A DNA stretch of 64,000 nucleotides from Nothopassalora personata (GCA_033816765.1 CM066291.1:3720001-3784000); one strand, 5' to 3'; numbered from the stretch's first letter, positions 44,689-56,481 are shown. Translations and numbers: made by a program. The notes: a model not told the origin generated them from the sequence alone.

Positions 44689-46250
44689 GTAACTTCCGAA
44701 AAGATGCGGACGAGGCTTACTTAGGTCTAAGTAGTATATAAGTGTATTAGCTATCGGCTATCTTCTATAACATTATTCGGTCCTCCGACTTAGTACCCTC
44801 TACTATTAAGATAGGACGCGCACTACTACTAAGCTAACGAATGTTACGTAACTACTTATCTCTAAGCTTAACTAACGGTACGATTTGAATAGTAATGCGA
44901 TCTATAAGAACACTATACGTATAAAATATTATACTCTTACTAAACCCGGTCCGTGCAATTAATAGGGTATCTCCGCTACTAAAAATTAGACGCCGTAGTA
45001 CGCGGACCTACTAGTAGTATAGCTCGAATCTATATAAGTTATATAGATACTAATAGATAACACGCTACTAGATGTTTACATAGCGCACGTCTCGAGCTTT
45101 ATCTATAGCCTCCTTTAGACGCTCTCGGGGATAACGATGTCGAATGGCATCGAGACGAGAGGCTAAGGATGTCGTCGTATCTAGCGTATACGGCTTTAGA
45201 CGTTTCGCCTTCGCCCGCTTACCTCTCCTATCGGCTTTTCTAGACGACGTATTCGCTACTAAAGGCATGTTCGAAGCGTGCTAAAGCGTGCTAAAGCGTG
45301 TAGATCGGTACTAGCCCGTAAAAAGGGTGTCGTTAAGAAGCGAGCGTAGAGATCCGTTAAGCTACTAAGACTACTACGCGTACCGCCTACTACTATAGAT
45401 AACGCGGTATACGGCACCTAGCGCTGCCCTCTTATTAGCTAAACCGTACGAAACGGTACTAACCCGTTAAGACCTATATAAATGGGGGTAAATAGAGTGT
45501 TTAAAACACTACGTAAACTACGCTCTTATTACGTACTAATGTTCTACTATAGCGACATAACTACACTAGCACGACTACGAAGCGTACGATTAACTAGGAA
45601 GGTATACGTATAGCATACGGCACAATAGACAATTGCGCGCTATGTAATAGACTTAATAGTTATATATCTACCTAGCTTCGCGTCTTAGCGCGCCTACCGA
45701 ACACAATGCACTACCTTTAATATTAACAACTCTTACTTATTTAGCCTAAGGAATCGAATAGGGGTAGTAGTATACTCGTAAGAGGCGTTAGTAGCTCGCT
45801 AGCTAATATTAGTTTAAACTGTATAAAGTCGGTTTTACATTCGAGGATGTACTTCGTACATAACGCGCTATTGGATCGTTACGTTCTCGACGCCGTTGTA
45901 ATCTCTACTATCGGCGCTATTATTTAAATCTATAGGAGCTCGGCCGGGCGTAGTAATCGGTTGCTATCGCGTACTAAAATATGGTGGTAGTGCTGCATAG
46001 CTTTAAGCTACACTAAAACAAGCCCTATTCGATCTTAGACGCTTCGCAAAGGCTCGCTGCTGCGGAATCACCCGATTGGCTGAACGGTGCTGAACCGTGC
46101 TAGCCCGTGATGATCGGAGCTAAACGGTGCCGAGCCGAGAAAGAAGCGACTGAGCTTGCTGAGGTAAGAAGAGCTAGGAGGTAGGTCACAGCGATAACGT
46201 GATCGTGCCAAGACGCGGGCGGAACGTGTAGCCGATCGTGTTAGAACTAT
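44689..46250. mobile_element. RIP-degraded transposon remnant, type unknown
   Basis: Strong CpA/TpG depletion and stops in all frames. One 66-codon minus-strand frame (45268-45068) survives; it is Lys/Arg-rich (SSRKADRRGKRAKAKRLK) and could be a DNA-binding N-terminus. A motif like CGGTACTAGCCCGT recurs near 45304, 45449 and 46093, and AAGCGTGCTA is tandemly repeated at 45274-45298. No transposase core recognised. From about 46000 the composition returns to normal. Confidence 0.5.
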
Positions 46251-46396
46251 CTTACTAACGCAAGCTTCCTCGTGCTTGCATGAAAGACCGCCGTGTTCGC
46301 TCTCCGCCTGCGCCGCAGGTCGTAAAGACGATGTCGAAGTAAGCTCCTCAGCTGGCGCACATATACCTGAGACCTGTAAGCAAGTCCCAGCGTTTT

Positions 46397-47227
46397 ATGG
46401 CCGGTCCTCACGTCGTCGTGTATCCTCCACGGAACGCCAATCCTGCGCACGACGGCGATGCCGCCTCTCAGCATGACACAACAAACGGTGAAACACAGCA
46501 TACGATACCTGCTTTCTTAAGACTCCCTCGTGAACTGAGGGACATTGTGTATCAATGTTTGCTGGATGAGAGGAAGGAGCTGCCCGAGGATCCAGACCAA
46601 GCCAGCGAAAGATCGTCGAGCTCTCAATCAGCGCCAGGTGCCATCTACTTCGAAGCTCGATCGCCCAAACCTGCTTTACTGCAGTTGAAGCTCTGCTGCT
46701 GGCAGGTATGCGCGGAGGTGAAGGACCTTCTGGCGAAACATGACGACGCAAATTCGAGCTCCGATGCTGGCCACCTCGATGTCATGATAAGAGGCTCGTC
46801 CATCTGGCCAACGTGGACTGTGTTACCCTTGACAGCGAGACTCGATCCGGTCATTGACATCAATCTTCGCATCTTCGAGACGGCGGGCTCCGGCAATGAG
46901 TTCAGAACTGGTGCGTACAGAGCACTCTGGTCGCTGTTTAACCGCATGATTTTCAGAGGTCCCTGTTTGATACATTCTCGCAACCTGCGTCGACCTCTCT
47001 CGGTGGCAAGGCTTAGGTTCAACATCGTGCTCTGCTACCCGACTTTGGTGGATGACCTTTTCGGAACGTACAGAGACGTGTTCGACCGTTTGGAGAAATT
47101 GGCGTACGATAATGTTGGATTGGGTCATGTTGGCACAATCGAAGCGCGTCTTGGTGCAGACAGGAGGGTTTGGAAGTTGAAGCAACTGCCGACAGAATTG
47201 ACCTTCGCTAGCAGGCAAGTAGAATGA
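46397..47227 (+). CDS. F-box-like (2EXR-type) hypothetical protein
   Basis: A 276-residue frame. After a polar N-terminus, residues about 37-60 read IPAFLRLPRELRDIVYQCLL, the leucine-proline motif of fungal F-box-like/2EXR proteins. The rest resembles the usual C-terminal part: a WQVCAEVKDLL segment, then DPVIDINLRIFE, and a hydrophobic RLRFNIVLCYPTLVDD. Such proteins are abundant in Dothideomycetes, and most have no known partner. The extreme C-terminus (RQVE) runs through a possible weak GCAAGT donor, so the native end may differ. It is flanked by transposon remnants and the RNase H-like gene and looks intact. Confidence 0.7.
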   Translation: MAGPHVVVYPPRNANPAHDGDAASQHDTTNGETQHTIPAFLRLPRELRDIVYQCLLDERKELPEDPDQASERSSSSQSAPGAIYFEARSPKPALLQLKLCCWQVCAEVKDLLAKHDDANSSSDAGHLDVMIRGSSIWPTWTVLPLTARLDPVIDINLRIFETAGSGNEFRTGAYRALWSLFNRMIFRGPCLIHSRNLRRPLSVARLRFNIVLCYPTLVDDLFGTYRDVFDRLEKLAYDNVGLGHVGTIEARLGADRRVWKLKQLPTELTFASRQVE

Positions 47228-47446
47228 TGAGGCCGGCAAGACCTGTTCAGGCTGGACAAGGGTATCGTGTTGGGGATAATGGACCCAAGAGTTGATGTGT
47301 CGTGGACTGTGCTGTTGAAGTTGTAGGTTGTATCTGGTTGACAGTGAAAGAAGCCGCGAAACGGCCATGCGCTAGTTCCCGCATCGAAGCTGCCTAACGA
47401 GCTTGCCGCCACGCCCACTTCGAATCACAAACGAAGGAAAACAGAC

Positions 47447-48449
47447 ATGGGAAATATGGCATCCCACTCCCACATCATCGACCTCACAGAGAGCGACGAT
47501 GACCAGCCCATTATACCTCCACGAGCACCAGCAAGAATACCCGCCAACGCAGAGATCATCGAGATATCCGATGACGAAGACGAACTCCAAACTGAAGATG
47601 ACAACGAACCCGCACATGAAGACGGCGACCTAATCGGACCGCTCCTGGCTGCAATCACAGATGGGCCCCAACAAGCACTTGGGCCGCCGATAGAGCTACC
47701 ATTGTCGCCGTCCACGCGTGCGCCAAGATCTGCATCGCGCCGGCGCAACATTCCTGCCGCCGGACCTGAAGTCGTGCTCCATCTCTTCTCGGATGGCTCC
47801 TTCATCAACAACCGCTTTGGAGGTGCAGGAGTCTCGTGGCGCGATCGAAACAATATCTGGCACGGCGGCGCAGTAGCTCTGGGCAGGGTGAAAAGCAGCT
47901 TCATCGCAGAAATGCATGCAATTCTCGAAGGTATCAAGGCAGCACATGTGATTGTAAATCGCCGACCAGATGTGACAAAGGTCATCGTGCAGGTGAGGCC
48001 GGGCAGCCACATGTGAAAGGCGGCATGGCTGACATAAACAGACTGACTGCGAGTCGTGTATCACGGCTTTAGGGCAAGCCCGTGCCGCTGGGGGTGGTCA
48101 TTACGGCCTGCTAGAAGAGACGCTCCATCAAGAAGCCCTGCTGAAGAGCCGCAACCTTGAGGTCAAGGTATGGTGGGTGAAAGGTCACTCGGATAGTGTG
48201 GGCAATGATATCGCGGATAATCTGGCGCGGTATGGCGCCGATCAGTCCAAGACATCGCCTGCCAGCTGGGGTGTGACTTATTTTGACCCTCCTTCAGCCA
48301 AGCTCGACCGTGCAAACAAGTTGCGCCACGGCGATAGAAAGCCTCGAACAGCGATTGCGGCGGCGCAAGATCGATGGATTCGGAAGCAGGCGAAACGACG
48401 CGCGAGGGTGGGAATCTTCGAAGTGGCGACACAGGCTGAGGAACTGTAG
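47447..48449 (+). CDS. RNase H-like protein with N-terminal acidic SIM-like motifs
   Basis: Exons 47447-47992 and 48042-48449 give 317 residues. The 49-nt intron has GTGAGG, branch CTGAC and acceptor AACAG; splicing joins VIVQ to TDCESCITALGQ in frame. The RNase H fold runs from about 108 to 250. All four acidic positions are seen: Asp in FSDGSF (about 116), Glu in FIAEMHAILEG (about 155), Asp in TDCESC (about 184) and Asp in GNDIADNLA (about 241). WWVKGHS matches the His loop. The N-terminus holds two hydrophobic-acidic motifs, IIDLTESDDD and EIIEISDDEDE, typical of SUMO-interacting motifs. The substrate would be RNA in RNA-DNA hybrids. It could be a host RNase H1-like enzyme or a domesticated retroelement domain. 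No hybrid-binding domain was recognised. The C-terminal tail is basic. Confidence 0.85.
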
Positions 48450-48878
48450 TGAGCGGATTGCTACCATAATCGCGTTCAGGGAATGGACCATCGAAATACT
48501 TGACAGTTGCTTAAATTTCTACCTGTCACTTGCATCTGCCATCGACGATACCACCAGAGCGCTTAGGGGTGTCGTACTAACCATCCTACGTTGAGCATTT
48601 CAGCGGGCAATTGGCCGTCTTACCGTCTTCGATCGATGTAATCGTTGTTGGACGTCGATGGCTACCCGCCCTCCGATTCGCGACGATTTAGATTGTTCAA
48701 GGCTCTCGAAGCACACTGTTTGACGAGTCGGACTCCATTGAGTCACTGGGATGACATTCTTCGAAGTTTGTGAAAGAGTCGTCCCTTCTCCACGATGGCG
48801 CAAACGACAGTGGCCTAGGCTTACAAAACCGGCAAATACCCGCATTCAAAATTCGCAATCCTCAATCCTCATTATTAT
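48450..48878. other. Intergenic DNA
   Basis: Normal composition and no supported gene. It grades into RIP-type DNA at about 48875. Confidence 0.4.
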
Positions 48879-51005
48879 AGACTCGCTATTTGTCTTATAG
48901 ACTCGCTATTTGTCTAATAGCACACTCGCTACATTGCTTTATATAATGCCACGTCTAGCGATCGATCTAGAGCCCTTTCGCATCGATATCGAGCTATAGA
49001 CTGCCGCTAAATTTATATAGGCAGCTATTCGAGATAACCTCTTCAATCTCTACGGTGTTTGAATTAGCGAACGGACCCTCCGCTAGCGACTCGTAGAGTA
49101 GCGAGGGACTCGCGAGGATAATTAGGCTTATAATTAGGCTCGCTAGGCCGAGCTACGCTAGCGAGTCGAGGAACTATTCTAGAAATATAGCCTCGACGAT
49201 AGCGAGTCTTATGCTATCCTCCGCCTCGATAGATTCGACCTTACTCTTCGCTAGTATTAAGAGCTACGAAGAGGTATTAAATTAAAGCGTAGTCTTAGTA
49301 AAGAATAAGCTCTAGCTATAGAGCCTAAGATATAGCGAGTCCTTTAGGAAGTTATAAGTAGTAGCTATTAGTAAGACTAGGGCTATCGTAAGCTAGTAAG
49401 AGAGCTACGTAAGAGTTATTATATTATTAGACGATAGGATAGACTTGGTGTCTATAGACTCGTAGACTAGACTCGCTAACTTTATTAGCGACCGTATTAG
49501 GACACTCGCTCGTACGATTAACCCTGTCCCTTTTGTCTCTCGCAATCCTATAATACGAGACCCTATAATACCGCGGTATATAAGGCTAAAAGTAGAAGGT
49601 CCTAACGACGTCTAGTTAATCGATACCTTTCTAAAATACGAGCGCTTTAAGATATAGATCTACGCTTATATCAACGTCTACTCTCGGCGGGTTATCTAGT
49701 ACTATATAGGACCTATAGCGAAGACGAAGTTCTCTATATTTACTTAATACGTTAGAGTAATATATTACAGTAGTAGGGTGCTAAATCGCGTACGATCTAA
49801 TTAGGGCGTTAAGACGCCTATACTAGCCGATGCCTATCTACGAGTCTGAGAGCGACTCGCTAGTAATCTACTTACGTTCGATAAGGCCTTCTAGTATACC
49901 TTAAGTAAGGGCAATTAAACTATCAAACACTAGTAGGGCGAGGGTACTAAGGCTACATTTAATCGCTAGAGAGACCTCTTTAATTAGTATATTATAATAG
50001 GACTCTTTAAGGAAGCATTAGCCGTAGATAGGATAGCATTCGCTACTATCTATATTCTAATCCTTCGAAGTGTTATATTATCGTTCGTTAACGAGTAGAA
50101 CCGCTATCGTATCCGTCGTTATAACCTAGAATCGTATATAAACGGTATACCGGATATCCTATATAACTACCTAGAGTTAAAAGGAGTACGACTATATAGG
50201 TATCTACTTAACCCTAAGGACGAGGAGCTTCGCTAGTAGAAGGAGCGAGTCGATTAGTACGGTACGTTAATCCGGGGTGTCTATAGTAGCGAGTCTAGCG
50301 CTACTGTAGCTACGAGTCCTAGCTTAGCTAAGGGAGGACTCGCTATAGCTTAAGTGCGGACTCGCTGTAGCTTAAGTGCGGACTCGCTACTACTTCTACT
50401 TAACCGAGTCTACAAATCCTATAGCTAATACCTTATAGACCTTACTATATACTTACCGCCTCTAACGCTAGAGTAGGTTAATAAGAAGCTTACTACTACT
50501 AGCTATCCATTAACACTAGACGGTAGCGAGGCCGGCCCTAGCCTAGGCCCTAAGAAATTGTATATCTACGCCTATTAGTATCTACGAAACGAGACTACGT
50601 AATATCTCCGAGGTAGAGGGGGACTCGCTAAGTATATACCGCCTACTTGCCTTAACGGATTAGAGCTAACGGAACGAATAATAGACTTGTTCGCTTAAGC
50701 CGGTAAGCTATTATAGGTTATATAGTAACGAGTCTACGTCCTACGTCCTTTTTCCTACGAGTCTTTTCCTACTACTTCTAATATTATATTAGCTCTAACT
50801 TAGGACGATCTTTGTATGTATAAGTTAGTAAAGACTTCTCTAGTTTATAGCGAGGTCTACGGCTATCTACTAAGGTGTAGTAAATGTAGTATACCTAACC
50901 TAGCCTTTATCGAGCCTAGCGAGTCCGTAACGAGTCCGCCTTTACCCTTATTGCCGATCCCTAGTACCGAGACCCCTTTGAAACCGAACGGCACTACTAG
51001 ATACG

Positions 51006-51650
51006 TATAAGGAGCAGCCTAGTAGCTAACCCTTATATGTAGCCTTATATATAACATACGGTCGCGACCGGCTACTAAGCCGCACGTAACACGTATACGT
51101 ACACCTTACGACGCGTAATACGTCTTAAACAAAAGGTAAGAATTAGTTCATCTACGACTAGTAGGTCGTAGGCGTGCTATACATTACGACATTCCTTAAC
51201 AGTTCTAATTCTTCTCTTCGTTACAATCTATATACGCTATAGAGTCCGAACGTAACGATAGTAGCGCTACGCCTACGGCTCCCCTAAGCCCTAGGGCCTA
51301 GTAATAAGCGAGGCGTATAGCCTTAGTCGTAAGGAGGGATGCCCTTCGGGTAGAGGTTAAGGAGAAGGGGATATAGAGGGAGATTGAACAGTTAGAGATC
51401 TTACGGGACGTAAGCGTGCCGCCGGCGGACCCTTAGGGCGAATCCGGCGGAGAACCATCCCCTACTCCCCCTCCCCCTCCTCTATCTATAGTAACTGACG
51501 ATAATATCGTAGCTCGAGGCGCGGTCGCATCGTATACGATACGTTTACGTCTTAAAGAACCTACGCCTTTTAAGAGCGAGAAGCGTCTAGCGAGTCGTAG
51601 CTTACCGTATCGACATGCTATAACTCTAATCGCCGAGTCTCTAGAGTGTA
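51006..51650 (+). mobile_element. Family B LTR plus gag 5' fragment nested in the integrase-type element
   Basis: The LTR at 51006-51201 (196 bp, TATAAGGAGCAGCC to TTCCTTAACA) matches 31403-31600. The following sequence matches the gag start at 31601-32000, including KGIQREIEQLEILRD and a proline-rich stretch near 51455-51485. Similarity ends near 51650, with no pol and no second LTR. Confidence 0.75.
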
Positions 51651-51949
51651 TTAATCTTATAGCTAGTAGCCCTTAATCCTCTTCGTCTTCGTCTCCGTAG
51701 CTAACGGGGTTTAGAGCCCCCTCTCGATAGTAGAATTTAGTGTTTATAGGGAAAGATTTAGGTAATAAGCTAGTAAGTACGTTAGCTAGCGAAGCATCGG
51801 TTAAGAAGGTAAAGGAAGAGCGTACGAGTCTAGCTACGAGTTAAATTAGAGAGATTAAGAAGGAGTCCTTAAGCGAGACTATAGTAGTAACTAGTGCCTT
51901 AAGCGAGTCTATAGTAGTAACTAGTGCTTCGATAATTACATAGCTAGAC

Positions 51950-52010
51950 TCGTAGCTAGACTCGTAGCTAGACTCGTAGCTAGACTCGTAGCTAGACTCG
52001 TAGCTATTGC
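51950..52010. repeat. 12-bp minisatellite (GCTAGACTCGTA)5
   Basis: Five consecutive near-perfect 12-bp units. The unit contains the GACTCG core related to the AGCGAGTC motif of the surrounding element. Confidence 0.85.
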
Positions 52011-53225
52011 TTTAGAGTCTACCTAACGATAACTAGCGTATAAAGGCACCGAGAAATAGGCTTGTTATCGAGCTATCTACGAGGTAGCTAAGACCGAAAA
52101 AGTAGAGGGAAGTATAGACTCGTAGTACATAGATAGGAGGTAGACTACTTAATATTATATTATTACTAAGAGCGAAATTTAGCAACTAACTCGCTACCTA
52201 GTAGACCGCTAATAAATTTAATTAAGCGGCTAATAGTACCCTCTAATTACTAAATACGATCCTCCGCCGCGGCTAAGCGAGTCGATGTATTATTAGTAGG
52301 GCGAGTACTAGACTCGCTAGCCTCGCTAGAAGTAGTTAAAACACCCTCGACAGCCTTAAATAAACCATTGCTAGACTCGTTAGACTCGCTAGGCTCCTTA
52401 ACTAACTTACGAGAGTTGTAGCGAGCCTTCGCGTAACGCTTATAATACGCGTAAGTCTTATCGGCATTAGTAGTAAAGACTATATAGCGTACACTAGCTC
52501 TCTTACACGCATCGTAGTCCGTCTAAGCCGGCTCACCTATTAATACGAGTTAGTATATATAGTATAGCGAGTCTACTATAAGACATATACCCTCTTTAGT
52601 CTCTATAATACGGCTAGCCTAGTCGAACTTACGTAAATTATTCTTCGTAACCTTTATACTACCCTTGTCTATCTTCTACGAGTCTCCTAGCTATTATGCC
52701 TATGTCGACTCGCTTACGTAGTAGAAATCGTCGGTATCGGCGGTACGAGGGCGGCGGTATGCACTATAGGTTTAAACATTAGTCTACCTACGTACGCCTA
52801 ACGAGTCGGAATCGTACTTACGCTATCGTAAGCTATAGTAATAACCGCGTTTATAAGGGTAAGCGCGGATTAGGTGTACTGTCGCTATCGCTATCGCTGT
52901 CGCTATCGTTATCGTTGTTCTAAGGCTAATATCGCTAAGTAAGTCGTCTATAGTTAGATTTGTATATATCGATAAGTGTAGAGTCGAAGAAATAGTAATA
53001 GTAGTAGAAGTTAATATACCCGCCGCTATAATGTAACAATAGCAAGTGAGGTAAGCTCCTTAATACTTACTATCTGCTATTATTAAGGAGCCTAACTCAC
53101 CTACGCAGTAAGAGGAAGCGACAATACCGCCGCGACTCGCTACGATTGTAGGCGACAATGGCGAGTCGCAGCAGTATTGTTATACGACAATAGCGAGTCG
53201 CAGCAGTTAGCGAGTCGCAGCAGTA

Positions 53226-53649
53226 TTGTTAATGGTTGTTGAGGAAGAGCGAGTGCAGCGAGTGAGGATTTCGAATACGCGTATTTGCCGGTTTTGTAAG
53301 CCTAGGCCACCGCCAAACCCGTTTCTCGGGCCTTGGCTTCCGCTAACCCTGGTTTCTGTCTCAAGATCCTTGGCTCCCGATCCCTGTCAACCGATCGTAA
53401 ACAAAACAATGGAGTTTCGTGAAGAAGTCGCGCTCTGTGCGCGTTTACACAGAACCACAATTCGCGCGACCTCAGCGACACCCTCCCACCGCCGCCTTCT
53501 TGGAACACACGCAAAGCATCATACCAAAGCATCATCATCTTGGCTTCACCTACATCGCAAAGCTGGATCTGGCATCACGTTGGTAGCGCCAGTATCCGCC
53601 CCGACTCAGCGAGTCGGCCTACGTCGCAGTCGAGAGCCACCAGTACACG
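53226..53649. promoter_or_regulatory. Upstream region of the basic repeat-protein gene
   Basis: Normal composition resumes here. A short hairpin, CCGACTCAGCGAGTCGG, lies at about 53602-53618, 30 bp before the start codon. No assigned promoter elements. Confidence 0.35.
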
Positions 53650-55836
53650 ATGGGTCGCATAACGCGCGCGAAGGCGGCTGAAGTCGCGGAGAAAATGCAC
53701 ATTGACGAAGATGCTGTCTTGAAGCTGCCCAGCCATGCGATCGACCCCGCGCTTTGCGCGCCAACCATGTCCGACCGTCCAGCGTTGGGAGAACTCGAGC
53801 CAAACAGCGCAGGAAGTGGACACACCGATGTCGACCTTCCCACAGATGCGGAAACGACTCGTCTCAAGAAGTCGACACGGAGCAAGAAGGCAAAGAGCGA
53901 CACTCGTAGCTCAGAAGCTAGTGCTGAGAATTTGCCAGCTCCAGCACTACCAGAAGTCATGGCAGATGAGGTCGATGTCGCTGGATCTCCAGCAAGTAGA
54001 GCAGCCTCAGAAGTTCTGATGAAAGAGCTCCCAGGATGTGAGTTTCTACCCTTGCCAACAGGAGGCTCCTCAAGGTCACATGACGCTAATACAGCGGTTG
54101 CCTGCGCAGTGGAAATGGCTCATTTGCCAGTTCACGACATCAGACCGCAGTCGCCACCGAGCTGTGCTGTCAGACTTACGACAAGCCAAATTCGGGAGCA
54201 GAGCAAGGTCGAAGCACCGGCAGCACAGCGAATAGAGGCAATCTCAAAGCCCGATTTGGCCGCCATACCGAAACACAGCGGCGAACTCCCGGAAAACATG
54301 CCGAACTACCTTCAAACCCTGAACTCTGGCCAGGCTGACTATGCTTTGAGTGATGCGATGTCGAATGAGTCTACTTCTGGCGCACGGGGTCTCGACCAGT
54401 CGACTTACGACATCCTCGAGGCAGCCGCAGTGAAGGCTCAGACGCCACCAAAATCCGGGAGAATGTCTTTTGGAAACGACGATGCGATCACTGAGATGGA
54501 CGCGCTCGACGATGCAGTGGAGCAAGTGAGCGCTGAGGTGCCGGAACTCCAGCCCTCGCCACAGAAGACGAAGCATCGAAAATCATCAGCTCCCATTGTG
54601 CGAATGAGCAAAGCAGCACAGGCCAGAATTTCCCTTGCTCGAGGGAAAGACATTGTCAAGCCCCCTGCTCTCGCCAAGAGTAGGGCGTCCATGGCAGCAC
54701 TTGGGGAGTCGCAGCGAGTTGCTTCAACCTCAAGCGACGGAGCATCGGAGGCGACTGAGAAGAAGGAAGCTGTCATCCCGCACAGCAAGCGCAGGCCAAT
54801 ATCTATTCAGTAAGTCTTCCTCATGTAGTCGTGTCTGAGCTGGCGATGGGTATCGAAAGCGCCGAGCTTTCTTGTTCGAGACGCTCAGCCGATCAGCAGC
54901 AAAGCCCATGAGCTTTCTTAGGACAGTGCCTTTGCCCGCGTTTCCGCACTGAACATCTATTGACTTATTCTCGACAGGTTCCCGACCCCACCGCCCCCGC
55001 CAAAATCGAGCAAAGCCCCTACCCAGAGCACCTTCCGCTTGCCAGGCGAAGAAGTTGCCGCAAAGCTCAAAGCAGCCAAGGAAGCGCGACTGGCGCGAGA
55101 GGTTGAAGAGCAGACCAAGAATGTCTTCAAAGCACGACCTGCACCTGTCACTGCCAAAGCACCAGCAGTGCGTCAGACAAGCACTGGTAAGGCACGTGAA
55201 TCTATCGCTGGTGGCGAGGAAGTGAAGCCAAAGGCTTTCAAGGCCCGACCAGCGCCGACAACCACTAAGGCACCAGAAGTGCGGCAGACGAGCGCAAGCA
55301 CGGCACGGATGTCCCTCATGTCTGGCAAGCCTACAGCCACAGCGACCTTAGGTGTACACAAGCGTGCGAACAAAGTTGCTACTGTGAGGCGGTCGCTTGG
55401 CGCGAAACCGGGCACCGTTAAGACCTCCGCCGCTCCAGCCAAGTTGCTGAGTGTGTCAAAGCGACCAGCAACCGCGATGGCAACCACGAACAGGCCACGG
55501 TCTACCTTCGCGCCGCGAGCTTCTATCGCACCTGCTACAAAGCCGAAGGCTGCCGTCACTACTTCCGAGCGACCAAACTATCTTAGCAGCTCGACACGTG
55601 TCAATGGTGCATCGGGAGCATCGAAGGGCAAGGAGGTCTTCGACCGCGCTGCGAACGCCAAGATCTCTGCTGAGCAGCAGAAGCGCGGAAAGGAAGAAGC
55701 TGCCAAGCAAGCGCGTGCTAATGCAGCCGAGCGAAGCCGTCAGCTTAGTCGCGAGTGGGCAGAGAAGCAGAAAGTCAAGAAATTGGCTGTCAAGGTTGAT
55801 CCGAAAACCAAGGAGAATGCTGCACCAGGCCCTTGA
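53650..55836 (+). CDS. Large basic low-complexity protein with duplicated KARPAP motif
   Basis: Exons 53650-54809 and 54978-55836 give 672 residues. The 168-nt intron (GTAAGT...GACAG) joins RRPISIQ to FPTPPPPPKSSKAPTQSTFR in frame. The N-terminal half is disordered, rich in Ala, Ser, Glu and Pro, and begins with a basic MGRITRAKAAEVAEK. Exon 2 has a helical block (PGEEVAAKLKAAKEARLARE) and two copies of a 40-residue unit containing FKARPAP-T-KAP-VRQTS. A long Ala/Lys/Arg/Thr-rich segment follows, and a C-terminal charged helix (QQKRGKEEAAKQARANAAER) that could form a coiled coil. The FPTPPPPP-STFRLPGE junction recurs in fungal hypothetical proteins as I recall. The basic, repeat-rich layout resembles microtubule- or nucleic-acid-binding proteins, but no domain proves this. 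Confidence 0.75.
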
Positions 55837-56481
55837 GCATCGGCTGAGGCGGAGACATCTGTGCGTGCTGGAACAGCAGCAGAAGCGTAGAATGGCATCG
55901 ATACCAGTCGGATTGTCGAATCTCGATTGGATACTTTGGAGGCCACTACTGGATATTGAGGCGTTGTGTATGGAAATGCTCCTGATCACATTGGGCGGAC
56001 TCTGGCTGTAGTCACTAGCGACGAACGGACGACTTTCTTTTGTGCATGAAGCGATGGAGCACTTTTGTCTATTGGTGGGTTGACAGCGATGGCGCTTTGC
56101 AGGTGTCTTGTTTGGTGTGCTCCATGCCAGTACATACCGTAGGCATAGACATGAATGTATGAGAGATGTGTTGACTGCAGGGCCTTGGCCGTCTCCTTGT
56201 CACACGCCATCGGCTTCAACGATGACGGTCGCCTCACGGTTGCTTGCTCTGTATGCCACTCATCAAAACACGAGCTCGACCATGCCGCACTTGCTGATCA
56301 CATGCAAGCGGTGACTTGACGTCTTAAGCACTTAGTGCTACTGCCGTGGCGAGACAACATACTTCTACCTTTCTTGCAACACTGACCCACCACAACATAC
56401 AGCACAAACCACTACAACACAACCCACTATCACACAACTCGCCATATCCTCGAGGCCGTACCAGCCGAGCACCTTGCAGAT
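55837..56481. other. Intergenic DNA
   Basis: No supported gene; short frames only. It holds the 3' end of the preceding gene. Confidence 0.4.

Larger units (their letters stand above)
48879..53225 (+). mobile_element. Integrase-type (rve/DDE) transposon relic packed with AGCGAGTC motifs, with nested LTR fragment
   Basis: The left end has two direct copies of ACTCGCTATTTGTCT (48881-48895, 48901-48915). The right end has inverted counterparts (GACAATAGCGAGTC near 53191 and similar near 53155), so the ends form imperfect inverted, internally repeated termini. A relic frame from ATG 48946 to about 51005 reads MPRLAIDLEPFRIDIE, ISERTLRQRL, then an rve-like core (LIDTFLKYERFKIQIYAYI, YSRRVIQYYIGP), QGEGTKATFNRQRDLF and a C-terminal YINGIPDILYNYLELKGVR. 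Such integrase-core proteins are widespread in fungi; I cannot name the superfamily with certainty. AGCGAGTC or its complement recurs dozens of times. A family B LTR and gag piece (51006-51650) is inserted. Confidence 0.6.
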
